NCBI GenBank assembly: GCA_017937025.1
Contig: JAGBEJ010000003.1
Span: forward strand, 95,621-159,620
Direction of reading: 5' to 3'
Source: Paludibacteraceae bacterium
Lineage (GTDB): Bacteria; Bacteroidota; Bacteroidia; Bacteroidales; Paludibacteraceae
DNA: 64,000 bases
Part shown: positions 56,349-63,975 of the stretch, in pieces
How the letters are laid out: every line of letters starts with the position of its first letter
Position numbering within the stretch: the first letter of the stretch is position 1
Position numbers and translations under genes: made by a program
Notes under the pieces: model-generated
Databases searched by the model: none
Seen by the model: only the letters and a program-made list of their open reading frames with translations
Told to the model about the DNA's origin: nothing

Positions 56349-56675
56349 TTATATCACCACGGCTGTTCCGCTCGTAGCAACCATCAGCATCGAGCTATTA
56401 GCGCCCACAGTCTCATAGTCTATGTCAACGCCGACTATCGCGTTAGCCCCCAGTTCCTGAGCGCGCTTCGCCATTTCCTGCAACGATGTCTCCTTAGCCT
56501 CGCGCAGCACTTTCTCGTAGCTGCCTGAGCGTCCGCCTATCACGTCGCGTATGCTGGCGAAAAAGTCCTTGACGAAATTCGCGCCAATGATAGTCTCGCC
56601 TGTAACCACGCCTTTGTACTCTTTCACTGGGTGACCTTCGATTTGTGGAGTTGTTGTAATAATCATGTTGTTCAT
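56349..56675 (-). CDS. YbjQ/UPF0145 family protein
   Basis: 108 aa. [57 protein letters not shown] and the hydrophobic end [13 protein letters not shown] match the family (pentameric, putative heavy-metal-binding fold). ATG 56666 (MIITTTPQ) is an alternative start. Last chromosomal gene before the prophage end. Confidence 0.9.
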   Translation of the reverse strand: MNNMIITTTPQIEGHPVKEYKGVVTGETIIGANFVKDFFASIRDVIGGRSGSYEKVLREAKETSLQEMAKRAQELGANAIVGVDIDYETVGANSSMLMVATSGTAVVI

Positions 56676-56724
56676 TTTTTTAGGTTATACATTATAAAAA
56701 GCCTTGCCGACATTCTATAATCGC

Positions 56725-56768
56725 CAAAACGAAAAGTACATTTTTTCAAAACGAAAAGTACATTTTTT
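56725..56768. repeat. Two perfect tandem 22-bp repeats at the prophage end
   Basis: Unit CAAAACGAAAAGTACA plus six T occurs at 56725-56746 and 56747-56768 without mismatch. Its reverse complement reads TGTACTTTTCGTTTTG. Tandem copies at the end of a phage genome fit transposase-binding sites of a transposable phage. Confidence 0.6.
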
Positions 56769-56773
56769 ATAAG

Positions 56774-56808
56774 AGAAGCGGGCGACACTATGCTGTCGTC
56801 CGCTTCTT
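56774..56808 (-). terminator. Terminator of the prophage late operon
   Basis: AGAAGCGG-g-CGACA pairs with TGTCG-t-CCGCTTCT around a 6-base loop; located 31 bases after the last phage gene. Confidence 0.7.
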
Positions 56809-56838
56809 TCGTTTAATCGCCGTTTAAGCCGCGCTTAA

Positions 56839-57480
56839 TCACACATTCAGCGTGAACTTGACATCCTTATCTCCTTGCAGCAGCCTGAATGTATTCAGAA
56901 GGTTGCTTTCGTAGATGTGCACGTTGGCAAGGAAGAGCGTGATGCTCTTGAGCGGCAAGCCGACCTCGCGAGCCATCAAGTACAAATGGTAGATGTCGGA
57001 CGGCAAGCCGAGGCTCGCATCACTGCTGCGCTGATAGGCTGACACAATGAGCGAGCCGTCCTCAATCTGGAACTGCACAAGGTTCAGGCATGGCTGCTGG
57101 TTTGTCTCCGCACCAGTTTCGCCGAGGAACAAGACATAATTCTTGCTTGTGCGCATCTCGCTGCGAATCCTCTCAACAAGAGCCGGAAGTTTCCGGATAT
57201 ATGTCGGATATGAATTGACGAGCTGCTCTCCGCAATAGTCCCACCATGTGATGCCTTCAGCCCTGTACTGCTCTGTGGCGGTGATTCCTGCCTCGAACAT
57301 CTGCAGTTCTGTCCTGAGCTTCTTTCTGGCGATGCCGTGTGTCTCGAATATGTCGAGCAGGTCGGCTGGCGTGAGTTCAAGCACGTAGTTAGTGAGGTAC
57401 TTGATACCGCCTTTCTTGTTGTTCTGCGTGCGTCCGTTGTCCATGATGCAGCGCAGTGTCTGATAATACTTGTTCGTCAT
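56839..57480 (-). CDS. Thymidylate synthase family protein, probable dCMP (hydroxy)methylase
   Basis: 213 aa from ATG 57480, shorter than cellular ThyA (about 264). Conserved TS features: catalytic Cys in QQPCLNLVQF, phosphate-binding YQRSSD, LGLPSD, and VHIYESN (His and Tyr of the ligand site). At the position where TS has Asn (LGLPFN, E. coli N177) this protein has Asp. In TS an Asn-to-Asp change at this site shifts preference from dUMP to dCMP, and T4 dCMP hydroxymethylase has Asp there. Hence a phage enzyme making 5-(hydroxy)methyl-dCMP is likely. The residue after Cys is Leu rather than His. Its ATG overlaps the methylase stop (ATGA), so the two are coupled. Confidence 0.75.
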   Translation of the reverse strand: MTNKYYQTLRCIMDNGRTQNNKKGGIKYLTNYVLELTPADLLDIFETHGIARKKLRTELQMFEAGITATEQYRAEGITWWDYCGEQLVNSYPTYIRKLPALVERIRSEMRTSKNYVLFLGETGAETNQQPCLNLVQFQIEDGSLIVSAYQRSSDASLGLPSDIYHLYLMAREVGLPLKSITLFLANVHIYESNLLNTFRLLQGDKDVKFTLNV

Positions 57481-58320
57481 GCCGCTTGTCCTCCACCTTT
57501 TGTTTTGTGCTTGTGAAGCATTATGTCGGTGTAGCGCGCCGTATGGTTCAGATGAGCGCCTTGCTCCACCTTCACGGCACCAGCGAAGGGGTTGCCGACA
57601 ACATGCCCTTCGCCCATCCACTCACAGAGCTCGATGATGGAGCTTTTCTCTGATGTGAAGTAGAAGTAGTTGGTGTCGTAGCAAGCGCAGCACATCGAGA
57701 TAGTCGCGCAATCGCCAGTATCCAGTGTAGGTGCTCGTCTGCGTTGAGAGGTACGGCGGGTCTATGAGGAAGCATACTCCGTCTTCGGACTTCCACCGGT
57801 CGAACAATGCGCGGTAGTCCTCATGTGTGACCGTGATGCCGTCCAGATAGCCGTCGGCACAGTAGTCGCTGGTTCTAACGGTGTTGTAGAGGGTTTCCTT
57901 GCGCAGCTGGGCGAGGCTTGTGGCGTACTTGCCCGAGAACAGCACCGACGCAGACAATGTGACATAATCAACGTATCCTTCACGCTCGCGGCGTTCCACC
58001 GCCTGCAGCACCCGCGAGCGGTACGGCTCCTCGATGCGTTTGTTGTCCGGGCAGCCGGACAGCATAGCGCGCAGCTCTTTGAGCAGCTCGTTCGTGCGCG
58101 GAATCTCAGCCAGACGGCGCGTGTAGCCGTCGAAATCGTTATAAACGACTCTCGCGTCTGGTCTGACCGTCTTCGTAAAATGGGACAGCAGTCCGCTGCC
58201 GCCGAAAAGGTCGATGAAGGTGTGGCAATCGGAGTAACTGACTAATGCCGTCTTGAAAGCGCTGCTCCAGCGTCTTTTCTGCCCCATGAACGGCAGCGGG
58301 GCTTGTGTGTAAATTTTCAT
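57477..58320 (-). pseudogene. Dam-type DNA adenine methylase, interrupted by a frameshift
   Basis: N-terminal part from ATG 58320: PLPFMGQKRRW (SAM-binding loop), TFIDLFGGSGLLSHF and catalytic DPPYLS, as in class D12 N6-adenine methylases. The frame continues as YLDVLRLLRHQ and then runs to an unrelated stop at 57622. The expected C-terminus (YDTNYFYFTSEKSSIIELCEW ...) lies one base away in frame and ends at 57477, overlapping the next ATG. A single-base change at about 57684-57695 joins them. ATG 58332 is an alternative start. Either the prophage copy is inactive, or there is a sequencing error or recoding. Confidence 0.75.
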
Positions 58321-58321
58321 C

Positions 58322-58351
58322 TTGTTTTTCATTTTTTGTTTGGTATCTTTG
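58322..58351 (+). promoter_or_regulatory. Promoter of the prophage structured RNA
   Basis: TTG (58322-58324), 19-base spacer, TATCTTTG (58344-58351): exact Bacteroidetes consensus, pointing against the late operon. It overlaps the region just upstream of the methylase start. Confidence 0.7.
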
Positions 58352-58355
58352 TGCT

Positions 58356-58534
58356 GCTCTTACCACCTGCCCATAAGCAGGACTTTTTTATCGACACGTA
58401 TATACGCAGCGAAGAGACCGCTTCGTGGACTCATTGTCCCCGGTAGTGGTCTCTTCGCTTGTAAATGCGCACGACAGGAAGGTAAGAGCGTCTGTCGTCG
58501 CAGCCGGGGACTTTTTCTGTCCCCCTTTTTTTTT
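58356..58534 (+). ncRNA. Candidate structured ~180-nt prophage RNA with pseudoknots
   Basis: Between an exact promoter and a Rho-independent terminator, on the strand opposite the phage operon. Perfect complementary pairs: P1 GCTCTTACC (58356-58364)/GGTAAGAGC (58481-58489); P2 CCTGC/GCAGG (58366-58381); P3 GCGAAGAGACC (58409-58419)/GGTCTCTTCGC (58448-58458); P4 ACGACAG (58471-58477)/CTGTCGT (58492-58498); P5 GTCCCCGG (58436-58443, in the P3 loop)/CCGGGGAC (58504-58511). The 3' strand of P1 lies in the P4 loop and P5 leaves the P3 loop, so two pseudoknots are implied. P5 competes with the terminator. No ORF of note. Family not recognised. Confidence 0.6.
58505..58534 (+). terminator. Terminator of the prophage structured RNA
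   Basis: GGGGAC (58506-58511) pairs with GTCCCC (58519-58524); a run of nine T follows. Confidence 0.8.
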
Positions 58535-58535
58535 A

Positions 58536-59006
58536 TCACACAATCGTAATCCAGACATCCTCGCCACGCTGCTTGGCAGGCCAGAGCCACAGGCGCATGA
58601 TGTTTCTGTAATACCTCTGCGAGTCTGTGATCATGCCTGGCGTGGTTTTGGACTTGATGCCAACGCCGATGCACCCCTCGCTCTCCTCGGCTTTGTTGAG
58701 CGGATGGATGAGCACGCCGTCGTAGGCAGGCACGTCCGCCAGGCGCGGCACGATGCCGCCATAGGGTTTTGCCCAGCTGGCGTTGCGGAAGCGCGGACTC
58801 GCCACGTCGAGGCGCACTTTGTATGTTCCTGTCGGGATGGCGGTCAAGCCGTGGATTTTCTTCCGGCGGATTGTCTCTACAGGGTCGGATTGCGGCAGTC
58901 CGCGGTCGGCATCCTCCATGGTGTTGCAGACAAACACGCCGTCAATGTATAGCTGTCCGATAGTCCAGCCGGCAGCTTTCTCTTTCCTTATGAGTTTCAG
59001 GTTCAT
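58536..59006 (-). CDS. DUF5675 family phage protein
   Basis: 156 aa. YIDGVFVCNTMEDADRGLP, AIPTGTYKV and GVLIHPLNKAEESEGCIGVG match DUF5675, a small phage and plasmid family whose GTY/IH...GCI layout resembles L,D-transpeptidase-like folds, with a possible catalytic Cys in SEGCIGVG. It may act on the cell wall at lysis, or be structural; role unproven. Confidence 0.75.
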   Translation of the reverse strand: MNLKLIRKEKAAGWTIGQLYIDGVFVCNTMEDADRGLPQSDPVETIRRKKIHGLTAIPTGTYKVRLDVASPRFRNASWAKPYGGIVPRLADVPAYDGVLIHPLNKAEESEGCIGVGIKSKTTPGMITDSQRYYRNIMRLWLWPAKQRGEDVWITIV

Positions 59007-59018
59007 GATACCTCCTTT

Positions 59019-60362
59019 TTACAGATTGTTGTCTTCGTACAGCCTTACCTTGGAGATTAGATGATCGCAGTTGCCGTTACTCTTCCTGACAACCATGAGG
59101 TCATAGACTCCGGTCTCGCCAGGCTCCAGTGTGTCATTGTAGTTGTTCACTCCAGGATTTATCGCGATGTCGCTCACATTACGCACTATCAGCTTGCCCT
59201 CTACAATGCCTGCGCCATTCACTTTACTATCCAGATAGTCCTCCATATAGTTGAACGGAACATCCAGCACGCCAAAATGGCAGTACGCACGAGAAGAGTC
59301 AAGCTCCGTATAAGCCACGAGTGTGCCGTCGTCGTTGAACGTTATGGTGTATTCCTCGTCGCTGCTGACGCTCTGTGTGCCCATGTCGTTCATGCGTGTC
59401 GCAATGCCGTCGGTGTCGAGCATAACCTTCTCATTTCCTTCCGGAGCGTCAACATGCACGAAAAGTCGCCCATCTGGCGTGGCCATCCTCATTCTTGGGT
59501 TGTCCGGATCGTCTGCGCCAGTCTTTGTCACCTTGTCGGGGTTGGTATAGACTAACTGCTCTCCATTCGGATGATAGACTATCAGACGACGAGAGTTCGC
59601 ATTGAGGAGTTGTTGACTTGGGTATCCGTCATCATCGTCATAGGTAGGGACCTTGACGGAGAGATTGTTCTCCTTGCTGGCGGATGCCACTCTCTCGCAG
59701 ATGTAGTTGAGCCATGCCGCACCGCTTGGCGCATCTATACGGAACTTCCACCCACTACCTTGCGCAGTTCCGGATGTTGTGACCCATCCTACGTGAGGCT
59801 TCGACCCCCACTGTTCTATGTAAGCCGCTAAAAAAGTGTTCCCATTGCGTCGAAGCTCAATCTCGGAATACTCGTCGTTGTCATCATCGGCTGCGGCACG
59901 GAGCTGGACATGCTCTGGTTCGATTTTCCCGACGGTGCGGCTGTAGTCACCACGCAGTTTCAGCAGTATTTGGTCGCATTCCAGCTGAACGGCAGGCTCA
60001 TCGTGTCCGCCTTCGGGGTAGTTGAGCTGCACACGGTCGTTGTCGGTGCGTTCCAGCACCTCGTTGCCGTCCTTGTCATAGATCACCGGACCTTCGGAGT
60101 TAGTGCTGTACACGCCCCTCGTCTCGTCCAGGTCGTCTCGCAGACGGTCATCAGCCAGTGTCCTCGCAGCCACCTCAGCCTGGAGCGCGGCGATCCCCGC
60201 CTTGTTGTTGAACGTGTCGATGACTTCCTGCGCCAGGCTGTCTGTGCCTATCTTGTCGTCCTTGTGGACGAAGGAGTCCAGCGCGTCGTGGAACTGCTGC
60301 TCTGTGGGGTAGGCGTATTTCTTGAAGTAGTTCTTCAGGGTTGATAATGCTCTTATTGCCAT
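59019..60362 (-). CDS. Putative tail fibre / baseplate-proximal structural protein
   Basis: 447 aa. N-terminus typical of Bacteroides prophage fibre-operon proteins (MAIRALSTLKNYFKKYAYPT, FHDALDSFVHKDD), a predicted coiled coil near 50-80 (AALQAEVAARTLADDRLRDDL), then many short beta repeats in acidic, Asp/Asn-rich sequence. No enzyme motif. It directly follows the collar-domain protein. Confidence 0.6.
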   Translation of the reverse strand: MAIRALSTLKNYFKKYAYPTEQQFHDALDSFVHKDDKIGTDSLAQEVIDTFNNKAGIAALQAEVAARTLADDRLRDDLDETRGVYSTNSEGPVIYDKDGNEVLERTDNDRVQLNYPEGGHDEPAVQLECDQILLKLRGDYSRTVGKIEPEHVQLRAAADDDNDEYSEIELRRNGNTFLAAYIEQWGSKPHVGWVTTSGTAQGSGWKFRIDAPSGAAWLNYICERVASASKENNLSVKVPTYDDDDGYPSQQLLNANSRRLIVYHPNGEQLVYTNPDKVTKTGADDPDNPRMRMATPDGRLFVHVDAPEGNEKVMLDTDGIATRMNDMGTQSVSSDEEYTITFNDDGTLVAYTELDSSRAYCHFGVLDVPFNYMEDYLDSKVNGAGIVEGKLIVRNVSDIAINPGVNNYNDTLEPGETGVYDLMVVRKSNGNCDHLISKVRLYEDNNL

Positions 60363-60380
60363 GGTTATATGTGTTTAATG

Positions 60381-61361
60381 TTATTTGGCTCTGATGATGT
60401 AATTGATGGTCATGAACGGCGGCATGTTGTTGTGCCAGCCGTCGCCGCCGGCGACAGCGCAGAAATAGCTTCTCCAGTGCGTGCCGCCATCAGTGCCAGG
60501 ATTGCCGCTTGTCCAAGATCGTCCGTTGTACACCAGCGAATCCGGCTGTCCATTCTGCTTACTTCCCCAATGCCCCAGTATGCCGTGATTATGCTTCGGC
60601 ATCTCTGCCTCCGTCAGCTTGTGCATGACCTCACCGCCGTAGTCGCCGAGGTGGTTGAACAAGTCGGTGCCTTGTGTGTTGTCGGTGTCACGTCCCACAG
60701 GCATACGGCTGCGGAAGTCGGGCACCTGGAACATGCCCTCACGCGGGGTGTCCTTCTGGTAGATGTTGGCGAGTTGTTGCGCCAAGAGCGGATATTCCAA
60801 CACGGAATAAAAGTTGCCGTCGCACACGAGATAATTGGTCGGCGCCTGAGTCCCTGCCCACATGATGACTGACCCTATAGGCAGCGGCTTGAGTGTCTCT
60901 ATTGTCGCTTCCGCGCTTGTCATGCGGTCGTGCAGTCCCTGCAGGGTCATCGACTTGGCGTCCAGCTTGCGGAAGTCGTCGTAGTTGAGACTTACGCTGC
61001 CCGTTCCCCACTCAAGGTGGCGCTCTGTGTAGGCGTTCATTATCGTCTGACCGGCTACGGTGACGCTCACCGGCTTCTCGACGAGGTGGAGCGTATCCGA
61101 CGGATTGCCGGGGCTGGCTTTGACGGGCAGCACCTCGCCGTCCGGGAAGTCGCTGTTGCGCTGCGGGTCGTACCAGAAGACCAGTCCAGCATCGCCTCTA
61201 TTGGCGCACCCTGAAAGCACGCAGGCGCATCCGCTCATGCGTCCGAGAGCGTGCAGCAGTGCGAGGTTGCCCTGCAGGGCGGCGAGTCCCTCGGTGTCAA
61301 GCGGAAAAGCGCCGTTGAGGTTGGCGGTGAGAAAATTCGCGATTGTATGTTCTTGTGCCAT
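60381..61361 (-). CDS. Phage tail collar domain protein
   Basis: 326 aa. The tail-collar domain (about 175-230) is clear: PIGSVIMWAGTQAPTNYLVCDGNFY and FQVPDFRSRMPVG. The end (HNHGILGHWG ... PPFMTINYIIRAK) is the usual close of such fibres. The N-terminal part probably attaches to the baseplate; the C-terminal end probably binds the host surface. Confidence 0.88.
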   Translation of the reverse strand: MAQEHTIANFLTANLNGAFPLDTEGLAALQGNLALLHALGRMSGCACVLSGCANRGDAGLVFWYDPQRNSDFPDGEVLPVKASPGNPSDTLHLVEKPVSVTVAGQTIMNAYTERHLEWGTGSVSLNYDDFRKLDAKSMTLQGLHDRMTSAEATIETLKPLPIGSVIMWAGTQAPTNYLVCDGNFYSVLEYPLLAQQLANIYQKDTPREGMFQVPDFRSRMPVGRDTDNTQGTDLFNHLGDYGGEVMHKLTEAEMPKHNHGILGHWGSKQNGQPDSLVYNGRSWTSGNPGTDGGTHWRSYFCAVAGGDGWHNNMPPFMTINYIIRAK

Positions 61362-61375
61362 GGTAGTATTGTGTT

Positions 61376-61873
61376 TTAATTAGACATTATCAAAGGAGTC
61401 CTGCCCACCAGACGGTGGTTGTCAACAAAGAAAGTCAGGGCGGAGAGCTTGGCAGCGTCGGCGTACACCTCGGCTGGCACTTTCACGATGAAGCCCGTGC
61501 CGCCCGACGTCATGCCCCGGCGGTACGCCCACGAGACGAGGCTTGAGCCGCGAGCGTAGGCATATGTCCTGTCGTATGCGCCTCGGCGATAGACCATGAG
61601 CGCCTGTCCTGTGACGCCGTCGGTGATCTCGATGCGTCGCTGTTCCTCGTCCCAGCGGTCGTTGAGCGCGGCGCGCAGGATGCACACCTGTCCCGTGACA
61701 CGGAGGTCGGCGAGGCGGTCGGAGCGGAAGAGCGCGAACGACGTCTGCACGGCCGAGAAGGCGGAAGCCATGACGGACACGAAGCCCGAGAGAGTCTCCT
61801 TGCGCAGGCACACCGGCAGCAGCATGACCGAGAGGCGTCGGTAGTTGATGTTGTAGAACTTGTCACTGTGCAT
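61376..61873 (-). CDS. Phage tail protein I-like baseplate component
   Basis: 165 aa. Position after baseplate J and before the fibres, together with the size, matches gpI of P2/Mu. The sequence (FYNINYRRLSVMLLPVCLRKE early, ending VDNHRLVGRTPLIM) is recurrent in Bacteroidales prophages. Overlaps the J gene by 11 bases. Assigned mainly by context. Confidence 0.55.
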   Translation of the reverse strand: MHSDKFYNINYRRLSVMLLPVCLRKETLSGFVSVMASAFSAVQTSFALFRSDRLADLRVTGQVCILRAALNDRWDEEQRRIEITDGVTGQALMVYRRGAYDRTYAYARGSSLVSWAYRRGMTSGGTGFIVKVPAEVYADAAKLSALTFFVDNHRLVGRTPLIMSN

Positions 61874-62660
61874 AAGGCTGTGCGTTTACGGTTATGTCGT
61901 CGTCGGTTATGTTGTAGTAGCCGTACTGCGGCACGTCCTGGACGCTAATGACCGCTTCGCCGGCAGTGGCTGTCATGAGCTCCGCAATCTTCACACCGTC
62001 CACTGCCTGCACCGCGTCGATGAGCGACATGTTGGTGTACAGGCCGTTGAACGGCAGCGTGGTGACGTAGCCCTTGACGGCGGCGCGCACGGCTGCCGTT
62101 ATCGCCTCGGCAGTCATGGCAGGGTCGTAGAAGACGGTCAGTGTGCAGGCGAACGCCGCGCCCTCGCCCGAGATGACGAGCAGCCTCACGCCCGCGTCCT
62201 TCACCTCGTTCATGTAGCCAGTCAGGGCTGTGAGCTCGTCGCTGTCGAGGGGCTGACGAGCGCCCTCGTCGCCCTTGGCTGCCTTGACGATGACCTCGCC
62301 GTCCTTCTCCACGACGGCGGCGTACTTCACCACCTGCGCCTGCGCGATCTGGTCGTCGGTCATGCCTGTGGTGTCGTAGGTGTCGGAGCCTTCGGGCAGC
62401 GTCTTGTTCATTATGAACTGGCGCGCCTTCTCCTGGTACCATCGTGCCGAGTGCGGACGCAGCTTCTCAACCGTCTCGCGCACGTCGGCCTTGAATGCGT
62501 CCATCAGCACCTCGACGCTGTGGGCGCAGAAGGCGCAGATGTAGAGCAAGAGCCTCCATATAGCCGTCTTGCTTGTTGATGTCAGCCGCTCGCGCAGTGT
62601 CTCGTCCTGCTCCTTGGCGGCGAGCAGCTGCTGCATTATCTGTTCTGTTGTCCTTGCCAT
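61863..62660 (-). CDS. Baseplate J-like protein
   Basis: 265 aa. RTTEQIMQQLLAAKEQDETL at the start, a central alpha/beta region, and the end PQYGYYNITDDDITVNAQP match baseplate J proteins of contractile-tailed phages. Forms the baseplate wedge with W and I. Confidence 0.7.
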   Translation of the reverse strand: MARTTEQIMQQLLAAKEQDETLRERLTSTSKTAIWRLLLYICAFCAHSVEVLMDAFKADVRETVEKLRPHSARWYQEKARQFIMNKTLPEGSDTYDTTGMTDDQIAQAQVVKYAAVVEKDGEVIVKAAKGDEGARQPLDSDELTALTGYMNEVKDAGVRLLVISGEGAAFACTLTVFYDPAMTAEAITAAVRAAVKGYVTTLPFNGLYTNMSLIDAVQAVDGVKIAELMTATAGEAVISVQDVPQYGYYNITDDDITVNAQPYAQ

Positions 62661-62685
62661 TGTTTTTTGTTGTTTTATTATTTTT

Positions 62686-62713
62686 CGGCACTTCGACTAC
62701 GCTCAGTGACCGA
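62686..62713. repeat. Dispersed short repeat A inside the prophage operon
   Basis: GGCACTTCGACTACGCTCAGTGACCGA shares both blocks with the chromosomal copy at 2054-2098 and the inverted relative at 1562-1581. It sits in the 64-base gap between the LysM-like and J genes, the only sizeable gap in that part of the operon. Confidence 0.6.
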
Positions 62714-62724
62714 TATGCCGATAT

Positions 62725-63027
62725 TTATGATACGATGAAATCAATCTCGATGCCCATGTAGTTGATGCCGCCTCTGATGAAGGATTCGTCTGCGGCTGAC
62801 ACGGCTGTCGCCGGCACGGCTCCCTTGAGCCGCATCTCGTCGGTGACGCGGTTGTCGGCGCGCAGTTCCTCGTCGATGGCGACGACGTCGCCCGGGGAGA
62901 GCGTGTCGGTCAGCGCCATGTCGTTGTCGGCAGCCACCTGCATGGCCAGCTCCATGGTGCCGAGTTCCTGGACCACTATGTCCGGCAGTCCTTGACCTGC
63001 CATCACTGTTGTCTTGCGTTTACTCAT
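62725..63027 (-). CDS. Small LysM-like tail protein (gpX-like)
   Basis: 100 aa. GQGLPDIVVQELGTMELAMQVAADNDMALTDTL then SPGDVVAID has the shape of a LysM repeat, as in phage tail protein X, which sits on the baseplate hub. Overlaps the upstream gene by 8 bases (TATGAGTAA). Confidence 0.6.
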   Translation of the reverse strand: MSKRKTTVMAGQGLPDIVVQELGTMELAMQVAADNDMALTDTLSPGDVVAIDEELRADNRVTDEMRLKGAVPATAVSAADESFIRGGINYMGIEIDFIVS

Positions 63028-63325
63028 AGTCAGCCTCCACTTCTATGTTTGCTGCCGACGAAGCAATGCGGCGCACTCTGGCTCCGTCCCTTGTCAGCTG
63101 TGTCTGTATCTCGCCGGAGAGCATGTTGCTGTCGTGCTGTTCGAGATAGCCGACGACGCCCACGCCTGTGAGCGGGTTCTCCTTCCACTCGCCCTTGCTT
63201 GTGTTCATGAGCAGGCGTATGCTCTGCTCACCGCTGTCGCCTGTGGCAAAGTCGCCTGCGGCGGTCATTATGTCATTGCTGCTGTCGGTCAGGATGTCTT
63301 CCATTGTTGTCCGGTTTTGTGGCAA
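63020..63325 (-). CDS. GPW/gp25-like baseplate wedge protein
   Basis: 101 aa. An acidic N-terminal stretch (GDFATGDSGEQSIRLLMNT) precedes SKGEWKENPLTGVGVVGYLE, the pattern of the gp25/W lysozyme-like wedge family in Bacteroidales prophages. Position between V and J supports this. Confidence 0.65.
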   Translation of the reverse strand: MPQNRTTMEDILTDSSNDIMTAAGDFATGDSGEQSIRLLMNTSKGEWKENPLTGVGVVGYLEQHDSNMLSGEIQTQLTRDGARVRRIASSAANIEVEADYE

Positions 63326-63349
63326 AGGTCGCTGTCGCTGAACGGAATA

Positions 63350-63405
63350 AAAAAAAGAGCGTCAAAAGTTGACACTCTTTTTAATCTCAGGCTTTTAACG
63401 CCTGT
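63350..63405 (-). terminator. Two tandem hairpins after the spike gene
   Basis: CAGGC-ttttaac-GCCTG (63389-63405) and AAAGAGcGTCAA/TTGACaCTCTTT with flanking A and T runs (63350-63382). On the minus strand this can terminate part of the transcripts downstream of the spike gene; the following W gene may have its own promoter (GACCTTTG, about 63324-63331). Confidence 0.6.
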
Positions 63406-63420
63406 CCGAACACTGTTTAA

Positions 63421-63975
63421 TCAGTGTTTAACCTTGTCGTCCTCTATGTCTGTTTTCTTAGTAGGGGTAAGCTGTTGTTGAGACCATGCCTCTGCCACCG
63501 CCTTCAGTGCGGCTCCACCATCCTGCGGTGCAATTACCCATGTGCTAAACGCTGTTTTGAGCGTATTTAAATCGTTCTCTATCGTGTTCAATCGATTGAC
63601 GAGTTCTTCCACCTTTACCAATCCGCCAAGACTTCCGTCGTTTATCACTATGCCGTCGGCGTTTATAGTCACCGTCGTGTCGCCAGCCTTGACCTCTATG
63701 GTCTCCACCTCGTCGGTGTGGACTATCATCCAGCCGTCGTTTTCCTCGATGCGCACGGCCAGAGCCATAGCCCCTTCCTTCGGTGTCACGAGCAGTCCGG
63801 CAGAACCGCCGGTGACTGGCTGCAGGCGCACGCCGTAGTACGCCACATCCTCGTGTGTCAGCGTGCAGGTGCGCTCCGTGGCGTCCACCTCGCTCACTGT
63901 GCCTATCATCGTTGCCACGCCCTGGGCGGTGAAGTCCCTGAGCGCCTGTCTTATGTCTTCAGTCTTAATCGCCAT
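63421..63975 (-). CDS. Phage baseplate assembly protein V / spike-like
   Basis: 184 aa. An N-terminal OB-like domain (MIGTVSEVDATERTCTLTHED) followed by a short beta-helical stretch (VKAGDTTVTINADGIVIND) and a C-terminal helical part (LVNRLNTIENDLNTL) match the small gpV/gp45 spike proteins. It forms the membrane-piercing tip of the tail. The upstream prophage genes lie beyond the window. Confidence 0.75.
   Translation of the reverse strand: MAIKTEDIRQALRDFTAQGVATMIGTVSEVDATERTCTLTHEDVAYYGVRLQPVTGGSAGLLVTPKEGAMALAVRIEENDGWMIVHTDEVETIEVKAGDTTVTINADGIVINDGSLGGLVKVEELVNRLNTIENDLNTLKTAFSTWVIAPQDGGAALKAVAEAWSQQQLTPTKKTDIEDDKVKH

Noticed and set aside
58409..58458. 11-bp inverted repeat as an invertible phage segment (gin/cin type)
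   Set aside because: The spacer is only 28 bases, no invertase is nearby, and the arms fit an RNA hairpin with other interlocking stems.
59019..61361. Diversity-generating retroelement in the fibre genes
   Set aside because: No reverse transcriptase, template repeat or adenine-biased variable repeat was found in the window.
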